Shown: positions 32,947 to 41,219 of the stretch, piece after piece
Layout: each line of letters begins with the position of its first letter
How positions within the stretch are numbered: position 1 is the stretch's first letter
Source: Bacteroidota bacterium
Lineage (GTDB): Bacteria; Bacteroidota; Ignavibacteria; Palsa-1295
NCBI GenBank assembly: GCA_018266755.1
Contig: JAFDZW010000007.1
Location: 146,048 to 202,143 of the forward strand
Length of the DNA: 56,096 nt
Direction: 5' to 3'
Notes under the pieces: model-generated
Told to the model about the DNA's origin: nothing
Seen by the model: the letters and a program-made list of their open reading frames with translations, nothing else
Database searches by the model: none
Program-made: the position numbers and the translations under genes

Positions 32947-32968
32947 CGAAAACAATTTGCGCTTGCCT

Positions 32969-34204
32969 TTACTTCTTCTTCACCGGCTCTGCGGGGGCTG
33001 CTGCAGGTGCGGCCGCGGCGGGGGCCGGGGTATCGGCTTTGAACTCGGTCTGGGTTTCGCCGCCCGGGCCGATGCGCTGAGCGAAGTGGTACTTGCCATC
33101 GACGATCTTCAGGATCGTGATCGGCTTCTCGGCGTTGCGCTCGGCGTTGATCGTGATCTTTCCTGTGACACCGGCGAAGTCCTTCGTCGAGGCGATGGCA
33201 TCGCGAAGCTTTGCGGGGTCGGTCGAGCCTGCACGCTTGAATGCATCGACCAAGATGCGGGCTGCATCGTAACCGAGGGCGCCCATTGCATCGGGATCGG
33301 TGTGGTACTTCTCGTGATACTTCTTGACGAAGTTCTGCACTGCCGGATCCGGATCTTCGGTCGAGAAGTGATTCGAGAAGTATGTGTTCATGAACTCCTT
33401 CTCTGCGCCCTTCGTCAGCTCCGGCGAATCCCAGCCGTCGCCGCCGAGCAGCGGAACGTTGATGCCAAGCTCGCGGGCCTGACGGACGATCAGCGAAACT
33501 TCGCTATAGTAACCCGGGATGAAGATTACATCGGGGTTCGTTGCGCGAATCGAAGTGAGCGCTGCGCGGAAATCTTTATCGCCGGACGAGTAGCTCTGCT
33601 CGCTGACGATGTCGCCGCCGTTCTTGCGGAACGTCTCGCGGAACGAGGTAGCAAGACCCATCGAGTAGTCCTGCTTCACGTCGGTGAGCACTGCTGCACG
33701 CTTCGCACCGAGCGACTTCATCGAGAAGTTCGCCAGCGCGTTACCCTGGAACGGGTCGATGAAGCAAACGCGGAAGATGTAGTCGCCGATCTTCGTGACG
33801 TCTTCGTTCGTCGAAGCGGGCGAGATCATCGGGATCTTCGCCGCCTGCGCGATCGGTCCGCCTGCCTTCGAGCGGCTGGATGCGACCTCGCCGAGCAGGG
33901 CCATCACCTTGTTGCGGTTGATGAGCTTCTGTACGGCTGCCGTTGCGTCCTCGGTCTTGGACTGATCGTCCTCGCTCTGGAGTTCGATCTGTTTGCCGAG
34001 CACGCCACCGCTTTGGTTAAGCTCGTCAATGGCGAGCACTGCGCCGTTATGAACGGACTGGCCGAACGTTGCGGTCTGGCCCGTCATGGACGCATATTCT
34101 CCGATGATGATCTTATCACCACCGGCGCCGCCTTCTTTCTTACAAGATGACAGCAGGGCTGCGCCTGAGAGAAGAGCGACAGCAAGGAACGAGAGTCTTT
34201 TCAT
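32969..34204 (-). CDS. LivK-type ABC transporter substrate-binding lipoprotein
   Basis: 411 residues. The lipobox LLSSC after a hydrophobic stretch gives a lipidated Cys near residue 21. The fold is the type I periplasmic binding protein of amino-acid/urea ABC systems: IIIGEYASMTGQTATFGQSV, LGEVASSRSKAGGPIAQ, ISPASTNEDVTKIGDYIFR, and GALGYDAARILVDAFKRAG. The C-terminus adds a low-complexity Ala/Pro tail ending in KKK. It most likely serves the LivH/LivM permease encoded 2 kb away. The ligand could be a branched-chain amino acid or another small polar compound. Confidence 0.93.
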   Translation of the reverse strand: MKRLSFLAVALLSGAALLSSCKKEGGAGGDKIIIGEYASMTGQTATFGQSVHNGAVLAIDELNQSGGVLGKQIELQSEDDQSKTEDATAAVQKLINRNKVMALLGEVASSRSKAGGPIAQAAKIPMISPASTNEDVTKIGDYIFRVCFIDPFQGNALANFSMKSLGAKRAAVLTDVKQDYSMGLATSFRETFRKNGGDIVSEQSYSSGDKDFRAALTSIRATNPDVIFIPGYYSEVSLIVRQARELGINVPLLGGDGWDSPELTKGAEKEFMNTYFSNHFSTEDPDPAVQNFVKKYHEKYHTDPDAMGALGYDAARILVDAFKRAGSTDPAKLRDAIASTKDFAGVTGKITINAERNAEKPITILKIVDGKYHFAQRIGPGGETQTEFKADTPAPAAAAPAAAPAEPVKKK

Positions 34205-34254
34205 GATGTATCGTTAACGACAATGAATGCAAGGGAATGAATAACTTTCACAGG

Positions 34255-34272
34255 GGGCGGAACATTCCGCCC
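34255..34272. repeat. Short perfect hairpin between DUF2283 and livK-like genes
   Basis: GGGCGGAA (34255-34262) faces TTCCGCCC (34265-34272). There is no clear T tract; it may attenuate transcription between the two genes. Confidence 0.4.
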
Positions 34273-34292
34273 GTTTGCCCGGTGCGCATCGC

Positions 34293-34499
34293 TTACGCAG
34301 CGATAGCAGTACCACTTGAATAGCTGAACGAGCTCAGATCGACACGCTTTGATGCATGCTCAATGATCATCGAGACAAGCTTGCCGTTTGCATCATACTC
34401 CGCAATCGTATCCTCGTCAAGGTCTTTGGTATCATCAACGATACCGTCCGTGAACTCAACGTTCAGTGTATCGGTATCCGGGAAGTAGGTGATCTTCAT
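34293..34499 (-). CDS. DUF2283 domain protein
   Basis: 68 residues matching DUF2283: MKITYFPDTDTLNVEF, IAEYDANGKLVSMIIEHAS. These small proteins often accompany a DUF4258 or RelE-like partner in toxin-antitoxin-like pairs. The ATG overlaps the stop of the upstream partner by four bases. Which partner, if either, is toxic is not known. Confidence 0.88.
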   Translation of the reverse strand: MKITYFPDTDTLNVEFTDGIVDDTKDLDEDTIAEYDANGKLVSMIIEHASKRVDLSSFSYSSGTAIAA

Positions 34500-34738
34500 A
34501 AGTTGCTCCTATAACTTCGATCGAAGAATGCGTTATGTACCGTTTCGCCATCTTCGAGCACCACGATACGCAGATAGCGCCCATCCGCTTCGCCGATTGC
34601 AGCCCATCGACGGGTTCTTCCGTCAGCTTGGACATACTCAGACTCCGGGTGGTTGAATACATACTCGATCCACTCCTGCTTGATCCACGTCCGATCAGGC
34701 TTCTGGTGTCTATAGGTGAAATAGCTCGAGTACTTCAA
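34496..34738 (-). CDS. DUF4258-like partner of DUF2283 protein
   Basis: About 80 residues from a TTG at 34738 preceded by GGAGAGGGGG, the best ribosome-binding site; an ATG/GTG further upstream (34828) would overlap the TPR gene by 75 bases. The conserved parts are WIEYVFNHPESEYVQADGR, RRWAAIGEADGRYLRIVVL and ETVHNAFFDR, a pattern seen in proteins encoded next to DUF2283. The fold may be RelE/BrnT-like, but that is not established here. It is possibly a toxin-antitoxin module. Confidence 0.75.
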   Translation of the reverse strand: MKYSSYFTYRHQKPDRTWIKQEWIEYVFNHPESEYVQADGRTRRWAAIGEADGRYLRIVVLEDGETVHNAFFDRSYRSNL

Positions 34739-34752
34739 CCCCCTCTCCTTAC

Positions 34753-35415
34753 TTATTGCACGCCCAACTTCTTTAACGTCTTCGCGTATTTTGTCGACGG
34801 ATACTCGGCACGTAAGCGGTCGAACCACATCGACGCGGCTTGCGTGTTGCCGATGGCGTAGTTGCAGCGAGCAAGCTTGTAGAGCGCCATCTCGCGCTTG
34901 TACGTCGGTCCGACCTGCGTCGTGTACTCGAAGTATTGCATCGCATCGGCAAAGCGCCCTTGACTGTAGAACGACTCCCCGAGCCAGTAGTATGCGTTCG
35001 GCACCAGCTCGGGCGGGTTGCCACCAACAATGATCTGCGAAAGTTGTGCGATGGCGTTGTCGAAATCACCGGCGTTGTATGCGCCGAGCGCAGCCTGATA
35101 GTTGGAGTATGCCGTGAGGTCAGGGCGCGGCACATAGCCTGCTTGCGCGCTCGGCGACTGCGGATAGTCCTCGGGCTGCGGCGTCGCGGCATCGAGCTCC
35201 GGCGCGCTCATCGCATTGACCTTTGCGAGCACGCTATCGGCGCGGCTCATGACCTGTGCGGCAGATGGTCCGCCAGGTGTGGTGGCGACTGGCGCAGGCT
35301 TTGTGGTCTGCTTCTTCGACACACGACTTTTCGACGCACGCGGCCGGCACGACTCTGTCGAGAGCAGCGCCACCGCAAGCAGGAGCACAACGGAGAATGT
35401 GGTACGGTTGGTCAT
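34753..35415 (-). CDS. TPR lipoprotein, CpoB/YbgF-like
   Basis: 220 residues from the ATG at 35415; a longer frame upstream lacks a signal peptide. The export signal is VVLLLAVALLSTESC with a Cys at the lipobox position. A proline/serine-rich linker precedes three TPR-like repeats (YNAGDFDNAIAQLSQII, FYSQGRFADAMQYFEY, YAIGNTQAASMWFDRLRAEY) ending KYAKTLKKLG, the pattern of the CpoB/YbgF C-terminal domain. It is the last gene of a three-gene envelope operon. A scaffold role near the Tol-Pal or gliding machinery is inferred. Confidence 0.85.
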   Translation of the reverse strand: MTNRTTFSVVLLLAVALLSTESCRPRASKSRVSKKQTTKPAPVATTPGGPSAAQVMSRADSVLAKVNAMSAPELDAATPQPEDYPQSPSAQAGYVPRPDLTAYSNYQAALGAYNAGDFDNAIAQLSQIIVGGNPPELVPNAYYWLGESFYSQGRFADAMQYFEYTTQVGPTYKREMALYKLARCNYAIGNTQAASMWFDRLRAEYPSTKYAKTLKKLGVQ

Positions 35416-35431
35416 GGTTGCTCCCGGTCGG

Positions 35432-36244
35432 TTAGTACAGATTGATGCGAATACCAAGGTTGAACGCAAGGTTCGACGCCGAACGCGCCTCGCCACCGAG
35501 CTTAACGACGGTTGATGTCCCGTTCGATGCGTTGTTGGTGTACTCGTAGATGTAGTTCGTCGCTTCGGTCAGGCGGAGCTGTCCGAAAAGATCGAGCATC
35601 GAGTTGCCGTCATCGGCGGAATACATCAGCGGGATCTCGAGACCCATGACGCCATAAAGCTCGAAGGGAAGCGGCGGATCGTATGTACGCACGCTCGTCA
35701 GTGTGCCGTTGGTGACGTTGTCTTCGTAGATCGCCTTCAGGTGAATGCCGCCCCCGGCTCCGATATAGACGCTGGGAAGGCCCGGTCCGAAGCTTGCGCG
35801 GGCGTTCAACCCGAGTGTGATCGGAATATATGTGTACGACCGCTTCACTGTTCCGTTCGCATCGCTGGTCGTGCCACCGTTGGCGATATGATAGCCCGAA
35901 GCAAGCTCTGCTTCCAACCCAACATACGGTACCTTCTCCGGTCCGTACTCTTCGCCGTCGGAGTTGATGACCGAGATCGGCAGCAGCGGCAGGTCGAGCG
36001 CAAGGTCCATCTTGACGCCTTGTCCGGCACTGTAGTACACAGCATCGCCGCCGCTAAATCCGACGATCTGCCGCGAGCGGCCAAGGCCGTATCCGCCGGA
36101 GAGTTTGAAAGAAAACAGCGTGTATTGCGGTTCGCTCTCGTCGGAGCCGTCACCAGCATCGCCTTGGTCCTGCGCATGCGCAGTGATGCTCATCACTGCG
36201 ACGAGCAATGCAGCAAGCATGAATTTCGGTGAACGCATCGTCAT
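35432..36244 (-). CDS. Outer-membrane beta-barrel protein
   Basis: 270 residues. The signal peptide is FMLAALLVAVMSITAHAQ, then an acidic short linker (DQGDAGDGSDES). The rest alternates hydrophobic and polar residues in strands (YTLFSFKLSGGYGLG, LEAELASGYHIA, ITLGLNARASFG) and ends LGIRINLY, with a final aromatic residue as in OM barrels. It lies between two TPR lipoproteins, 15 and 16 bases away, so it is part of the same operon. No named family was recognised. Confidence 0.82.
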   Translation of the reverse strand: MTMRSPKFMLAALLVAVMSITAHAQDQGDAGDGSDESEPQYTLFSFKLSGGYGLGRSRQIVGFSGGDAVYYSAGQGVKMDLALDLPLLPISVINSDGEEYGPEKVPYVGLEAELASGYHIANGGTTSDANGTVKRSYTYIPITLGLNARASFGPGLPSVYIGAGGGIHLKAIYEDNVTNGTLTSVRTYDPPLPFELYGVMGLEIPLMYSADDGNSMLDLFGQLRLTEATNYIYEYTNNASNGTSTVVKLGGEARSASNLAFNLGIRINLY

Positions 36245-36259
36245 GGCTTCTGAATGTGA

Positions 36260-37096
36260 TTATTTCAACTTCTGCAAACGGATCTCTGCCCGGTTGCGGT
36301 ACTCGCTATCGGGAAACGAGAGGATGAGGCGTTGGTACGCGGTGCGGGCGTTAGTCACGTCGCCGAGCTTTTCGTACGCCGCGCCGATCTTGAATTCGGC
36401 ATCGTCCGCCTTTGACGAATGCCCATACTGCTCGAGCAAGGAATGGAAGGCTCTGATCGCCTCTTTGTACTCGCCCATCGCATAGAGCGACTCGCCTTTC
36501 CAATACACATAGTTCGGCGCGAGCGGCGACGATGCATCGCGGCGGGAGAGTTCGTCGAACGCAGCAAGCGCATCGAGATACTTGCCGTCGTTGAACAAGC
36601 GAAGCGCATTGGTGTAATCGGTATTCTGCGGCGTCGGCTCCGGCGCGCTCTGCGGCTGTGGCTCCGGCTGAGAAGGAATGGGAGCGCCCGTCAGATCCCG
36701 TTGTTGCTGCGCCGGAGGGGTGACGAGCGGAACGGGCTGAGACTGCTGCGGTACTGGGGGCGGTTGGGCCTGGGTCGAAGCACGCGGGCTCGTATATGCG
36801 CGGGTCTCCATCATGCTCCGTAGCCGTGCGACCTCGCGCTCGAGTTCGGCGATTCGCTTGCGGTCCTGAGTAATAACCCCGGCCATCGTATCGATGACTG
36901 TCACAAGTTTGTTCTGCACGAGCAGGAGCGAGTCGTAGGCCCTCATTTGGGCCGCTGACGCACTCGCTGCGTTCTTCGAATTGGCAGAATTTGCGGAGCT
37001 GCGGCGGGACTGCTGCGATGTTCGGCACCCGGCGGCAAGCAGAACTGCCGCTGCGACGATCACAATGCCGCTCGCACGTTGTATTCCTCGGTTCAT
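36260..37096 (-). CDS. Coiled-coil/TPR lipoprotein, YbgF/CpoB-like
   Basis: 278 residues from the ATG at 37096. The hydrophobic IVIVAAAVLLAAGC gives a lipobox Cys near residue 23. A heptad-rich coiled coil follows (VIDTMAGVITQDRKRIAELE, VARLRSMMETRA, around residues 70-105), then a Pro/Gln-rich linker. Three TPR-like repeats end the chain (FNDGKYLDALAAFDELSRRD, YAMGEYKEAIRAFHSLLEQY, YEKLGDVTNARTAYQRLIL). This matches the coiled-coil plus TPR layout of CpoB/YbgF. First gene of the operon; likely periplasmic. Confidence 0.88.
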   Translation of the reverse strand: MNRGIQRASGIVIVAAAVLLAAGCRTSQQSRRSSANSANSKNAASASAAQMRAYDSLLLVQNKLVTVIDTMAGVITQDRKRIAELEREVARLRSMMETRAYTSPRASTQAQPPPVPQQSQPVPLVTPPAQQQRDLTGAPIPSQPEPQPQSAPEPTPQNTDYTNALRLFNDGKYLDALAAFDELSRRDASSPLAPNYVYWKGESLYAMGEYKEAIRAFHSLLEQYGHSSKADDAEFKIGAAYEKLGDVTNARTAYQRLILSFPDSEYRNRAEIRLQKLK

Positions 37097-37266
37097 GTAG
37101 GCCAAACGGCGGTAACTAGACAAACCGCCAGATAGATAAGCAAATCTACGAACGAATCGGTTCTGTTCGACAGGGCCCAGTTTGAGCCGCCATGGGGCGA
37201 TCCTGAGAAATTCCTGCGGATCAGGTGTGACTATCGGTCGGCTTGCGTGTTTCTTTCTGTGACCGT

Positions 37267-38922
37267 ATGCGTTTGAATAGAATGGCGTTGTACCCCACCC
37301 GTACCCAAGTTGCCCGCTTGCTTCGAGCAGCGGCGATCTTTCTTGCCTTCCTCATTGGGTCGGTGACGACGGTTCGGTCGCAACATTGGCAGAATGTCGT
37401 ACAGATTAGTACGACCGAAGATGATGCCTCAACCCGTCTGGCTCTCGATTCCAATTCTGACGTTGTAACCGTTGGCACGTTCGAGGGAGATCTCACGATC
37501 GATAGTATCACGCTCAGCTCGCTCGGCATGAGCTCGCTCTATTGTGCAAAGTTCGACCACATCGGCCGCGTTACCTGGGCAACAGTGGTCGGGACCTGCA
37601 TCGGCGACTCATCCTCGATTGAGGGGCGAGACATTGCGGTTGGACCTGACGGCTCGGTGTATATCGCCGGGAAGCTCAAGGGATCAGGACTCTTCGGCGA
37701 CGTGACGCGCACGAGCGTCGGCTATTCGGACATGCTCGCCATCAAGCTATGGCCCGACGGCTCGCTTGCATGGGTCAGAACCGCTGGTGGCATGGGTACA
37801 GGTACATTCTGGCAGACTACAGCAAATGGGATTGCTATTGACAATAAGCAGTTCACCTATCTCATTGGTAGTTATAACCAAAATCTCGATATCGATAACA
37901 TTCACCTGCAGTCGAGCAACACGAACGAGTTGGCAGTGTTGTGTCTCGATTCCGCCGGCAACGCACGATGGGGTCGCAGTGCGAGTGGCGCAGGAATACA
38001 TTTCGGGAATGCACTTGCGCTCGGACCAGACGGGCGGCTCTTTTGCGTCGGCTCGTTCTTCGGGAGTTTGTATCTGCAGGAAACCACCGTCGATGCAGGT
38101 GATCCCGAGTCGAAGATCTTTCTGCTAAGTCTCGATACCACCGGCCGTGTGCTATACGCGAATCGCGTCGGTTCGGGAGGGTATTATGGGTTTGCGAATG
38201 ATATCTCAGTGACTTCAAGCGGCGAGTTGCTGTTATGTGGCGGCTATCGGGCAGACCTCGACATTGGGAGCGATCACTATTCATACAACAACTCGTACCG
38301 CTATGCGTCGCTCGTCGTTAAATACGACCACTTCGGCCGAGTCATGTGGTCTGCAACGAGTGGCGGCGACGACCAATCTTCGAGCGCGAATGCAATCGTG
38401 CCCGGTCCGGACGGACATGTCCTCGTTGCAGGTGCCTGTAGCTATACAACCATTTTCGGTTCGGATACACTCAAGCGAGAATCGGGGTCTTCAAGCTATC
38501 TGGCAGTGCTTGACCGTGATGGCCACTATCTGCATGCTCGCAGGGCCGACGGGGGTTCGTCGGCGGCACATGATGTTGTGTGCGACCGAGACGGAAATAT
38601 CGCGCTCCTCGGTGATTTTCGTGGCTCGGTGTCGTTCGGCGGTACAGTCCTTTCAAGTGCCGGTGGGAGCGATGTATACATTGTTCGTAGTACGGACATG
38701 GATTTGGGTGTGACTCTCGGCGGACCGCAGATCGGACAAGCAAACTTCTACCCAAATCCGGCCGATCGCAATGTGCATATCCAGAGCTCGGGCTTTTTCA
38801 TACTCACCGATCTACTGGGTCGTGTGCGTCTGCGCATCGATGCGCCGACGAATGTCGATCTTTCGGGCCTGCCTTCAGGACGGTATCTGCTTAACGGTCA
38901 ATCGCTTGTCATACGGCATTAG
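37267..38922 (+). CDS. Secreted beta-propeller protein with T9SS signal
   Basis: 551 residues from the ATG at 37267 (a second ATG at 37282 is possible). The signal peptide is RLLRAAAIFLAFLIGSVTTVRSQ. Seven or so repeats of about 50-60 residues, each with a G-x-F or VVTVGTFEGDL-type strand and a KFDHIGRVTWA or KYDHFGRVMWS-type strand, match SBBP-like propellers. The C-terminus (ANFYPNPADRNVHIQ, DLLGRVRLRI, GRYLLNG) is a compact T9SS sorting domain. It is monocistronic, before lpxC. Ligand unknown. Confidence 0.87.
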   Translation: MRLNRMALYPTRTQVARLLRAAAIFLAFLIGSVTTVRSQHWQNVVQISTTEDDASTRLALDSNSDVVTVGTFEGDLTIDSITLSSLGMSSLYCAKFDHIGRVTWATVVGTCIGDSSSIEGRDIAVGPDGSVYIAGKLKGSGLFGDVTRTSVGYSDMLAIKLWPDGSLAWVRTAGGMGTGTFWQTTANGIAIDNKQFTYLIGSYNQNLDIDNIHLQSSNTNELAVLCLDSAGNARWGRSASGAGIHFGNALALGPDGRLFCVGSFFGSLYLQETTVDAGDPESKIFLLSLDTTGRVLYANRVGSGGYYGFANDISVTSSGELLLCGGYRADLDIGSDHYSYNNSYRYASLVVKYDHFGRVMWSATSGGDDQSSSANAIVPGPDGHVLVAGACSYTTIFGSDTLKRESGSSSYLAVLDRDGHYLHARRADGGSSAAHDVVCDRDGNIALLGDFRGSVSFGGTVLSSAGGSDVYIVRSTDMDLGVTLGGPQIGQANFYPNPADRNVHIQSSGFFILTDLLGRVRLRIDAPTNVDLSGLPSGRYLLNGQSLVIRH

Positions 38923-38993
38923 TCGCTCTTCATCCGTAGGATCCATGAGAATCCGATGGATACCTTCCGCCCGTATCTTTGTTATTCGAACTT

Positions 38994-40403
38994 ATGCGTG
39001 CAAATCAGCGAACCATAGGGAAGGTGGTCCGCCTTGAAGGCGTCGGACTTCACACGGGCAACCCTTCCACGATCGAGTTTCACCCTGCCCCGGCCGACTA
39101 CGGGATCCGTTTTGTTCGTCGCGACGTCGAAGGCGCTCCGGAGATCCCCGCCATTGCCGATCTCGTGACCGACATCTCGCGCGGGACGACGATCAGCCAT
39201 AGCGGCGCGAGCGTTCACACCGTCGAGCATGTCCTCGCAGCCGTTGTTGGTCTGGAGATCGACAACGTCCGCATCGAGCTGACCGCGAACGAACCGCCGA
39301 TCGGTGACGGCAGCTCAATGCCGTACGTCGAACCGCTGATGGATGCTGGCTTCGTCGATCAGGATGTCCCGCGTGGCTACCTCGTCATTGACAGCACGAT
39401 CTCCTACTCCAACGAAGCCAAAGGCGTCGAGATCGTTGCACTGCCGCTGAAAGATGATTACCGCATGACGGTAATGATCGACTACAATAATCCTGCGCTC
39501 GGCAGTCAGCATACCGGTCTGTTTTCTCTCGAAAAGGAATTCGTCAACGACTTCGCGCCGGCACGCACGTTCTGCTTCCTGCACGAGGTGGAGATGCTGC
39601 GCAAGCAAGGACTCATCAAAGGCGGCAATCTCGACAATGCGATCGTCATCGTTGACGGTAACCCGACGCAGTCGGACCTTAACTCGCTGATCAACCGTCT
39701 CGGTCTCGAAGAGTCAGTAATCCTCGGCGATCACGGAACGCTCAACAACAAGCCGCTGCGTTTCAAGAACGAGCCGGCACGTCATAAGCTGCTCGATCTG
39801 CTTGGTGATCTTGCCCTCGTCGGCGCACCGATGCAGGCACAGATCCTCGCTGCAAGACCCGGCCATGCATCGAACGTCGAGTTTGCGAAGAAACTTCGGG
39901 CGACGCTTCTCAAATCGAAGCATTTGAAAAAATATGTGCCCGGCCTTCCCGTCTATGACATCACCGCGATCGAGCGCATCATGCCGCATCGCTACCCGTT
40001 CTTGCTTGTCGACCGCATCCTCGAGCTCGATCTGGAGCCTGGCAACGAACGCATCGTCGGCATTAAGAACGTGACCTATAACGAGCCGTTCTTCATGGGG
40101 CATTTTCCGAACCGGCCGATCATGCCGGGTGTGCTCATCCTCGAAGCGATGGCACAAACCGGCGGCATGCTCATGCTCGATTCGATCAAAGGGACCGAAG
40201 GTGAAAAATTAGTGCTCTTCATGGCGATCGACAAAGCGAAGTTCCGCAGACCTGTCACTCCGGGTGATCAACTGGTCTTCGAGGTCAAACTGTTGCGCAA
40301 CAGAGGGAAGTCCTTTCAGCTCGCGGGCAAGGCCTTCGTGGACAACCAGCTTGTCGCCGAAGCCGAGTTCATGGCTGCCATCGTCGATAAGGAGGCAGCA
40401 TAA
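38994..40403 (+). CDS. lpxC-fabZ: Bifunctional LpxC deacetylase / FabZ dehydratase
   Basis: 469 residues from the ATG at 38994; a TTG at 38979 is less likely. Residues 1-310 are LpxC: zinc ligand His in SVHTVEHVLAA, RHKLLDLLGDL with the His/Asp ligands, and the catalytic His in RPGHASNVEF. Residues 318-469 are FabZ: MPHRYPFLLVDRI with the catalytic His, and MPGVLILEAMAQTGG with the catalytic Glu. LpxC commits UDP-acyl-GlcNAc to lipid A synthesis; FabZ dehydrates hydroxyacyl-ACP. The fusion is usual in Bacteroidota. lpxA starts two bases after the stop. Confidence 0.97.
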   Translation: MRANQRTIGKVVRLEGVGLHTGNPSTIEFHPAPADYGIRFVRRDVEGAPEIPAIADLVTDISRGTTISHSGASVHTVEHVLAAVVGLEIDNVRIELTANEPPIGDGSSMPYVEPLMDAGFVDQDVPRGYLVIDSTISYSNEAKGVEIVALPLKDDYRMTVMIDYNNPALGSQHTGLFSLEKEFVNDFAPARTFCFLHEVEMLRKQGLIKGGNLDNAIVIVDGNPTQSDLNSLINRLGLEESVILGDHGTLNNKPLRFKNEPARHKLLDLLGDLALVGAPMQAQILAARPGHASNVEFAKKLRATLLKSKHLKKYVPGLPVYDITAIERIMPHRYPFLLVDRILELDLEPGNERIVGIKNVTYNEPFFMGHFPNRPIMPGVLILEAMAQTGGMLMLDSIKGTEGEKLVLFMAIDKAKFRRPVTPGDQLVFEVKLLRNRGKSFQLAGKAFVDNQLVAEAEFMAAIVDKEAA

Positions 40404-40405
40404 CC

Positions 40406-41218
40406 ATGGCAGTCACGATTCACCCAACCGCGATCGTCGATCAGAAGGCAGAGCTGGCAGACGGCGTTCAGATCGGACCCTACTGCATCGTTGAAGCCGA
40501 TGTCAAGATCGGCGAAGGCACATCCGTCGCACACCACGCCTTTATCGCCAATGGCGCTCGCATCGGCAAGCAATGTGTCATTCACCATTCTGCAGTGGTC
40601 GGCAACGTTCCGCAGGACCTGAAGTTCAACGGGTCGGAGAAGACCTACGCTGAGGTCGGCGATGAAACAACGATCCGCGAATTCGCCACCATCCATCGCG
40701 CGACTGTCCATCAGTACAAAGGCAATGCCGGTACGCACGACGGCGTGACGCGCATTGGTAGCCGCTGTCTTATCATGGCATACGCCCATGTTGCCCACGA
40801 TTGTTCCATCGGCGACAATGTCATTCTCTCGAATGCAGTCCAAGTCGCGGGTCACTGCACGGTGGAGTCGTTCGTCACGGTAGGCGGACTGACCGGGCTG
40901 CATCAGTTCTCGATGGTCGGTGCGTATTCGATGGTCGGCGCCACACTGCTCGTCAGCAAGGACGTGCCACCGTATGCGCTCATCGGATCGGAGCCGACGC
41001 GGTTCATCGGGATCAATCGCATCGGTCTCGAACGTCGCGGCTTCAGCGTCGAGATGATCCGCAAGATTCGCGACGCGTATAAGCTCATCTATTTCTCCGG
41101 CCTAAACTTCAGTGATGCGATGTCCCGCATTGAACAGGACGCAAGCCTCTATGTAGACGAGACGAAGCGCATCGTCGAGTTTATCCGCCGCAGCGACCGC
41201 GGCATCGTTTCAAACTGA
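40406..41218 (+). CDS. lpxA: UDP-N-acetylglucosamine acyltransferase
   Basis: 270 residues of left-handed parallel beta-helix, visible as hexapeptide repeats (VQIGPYCIVEADVKIGEGTS, ARIGKQCVIHHSAVVGNV). The catalytic His is in AHVAHDCSIGDNVILSN. The C-terminal helical domain follows HQFSMVGAYSMVG. It transfers a hydroxyacyl chain to UDP-GlcNAc, the first lipid A step. GGAGG lies 12 bases before the ATG; translation is close-coupled to lpxC-fabZ. Confidence 0.97.
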   Translation: MAVTIHPTAIVDQKAELADGVQIGPYCIVEADVKIGEGTSVAHHAFIANGARIGKQCVIHHSAVVGNVPQDLKFNGSEKTYAEVGDETTIREFATIHRATVHQYKGNAGTHDGVTRIGSRCLIMAYAHVAHDCSIGDNVILSNAVQVAGHCTVESFVTVGGLTGLHQFSMVGAYSMVGATLLVSKDVPPYALIGSEPTRFIGINRIGLERRGFSVEMIRKIRDAYKLIYFSGLNFSDAMSRIEQDASLYVDETKRIVEFIRRSDRGIVSN

Positions 41219-41219
41219 T

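Larger units (their letters stand above)
32625..32968. other. Repeat-rich spacer between tnpA and the livK-like gene
   Basis: About 340 bases holding two REP-like hairpins (32671-32717, 32818-32856) and the livK-like terminator. No gene was recognised; the open frames reading through it contain the repeats. Confidence 0.5.

Noticed and set aside
32867-34150. 427-codon open frame on the plus strand
   Set aside because: It is a mirror of the livK-like lipoprotein gene on the other strand: Arg/Ala-rich with no family motif and no start signal.
34739-34828. N-terminal extension of the DUF4258-like protein
   Set aside because: It overlaps the TPR lipoprotein gene and lacks similarity; the TTG at 34738 has a good ribosome-binding site.
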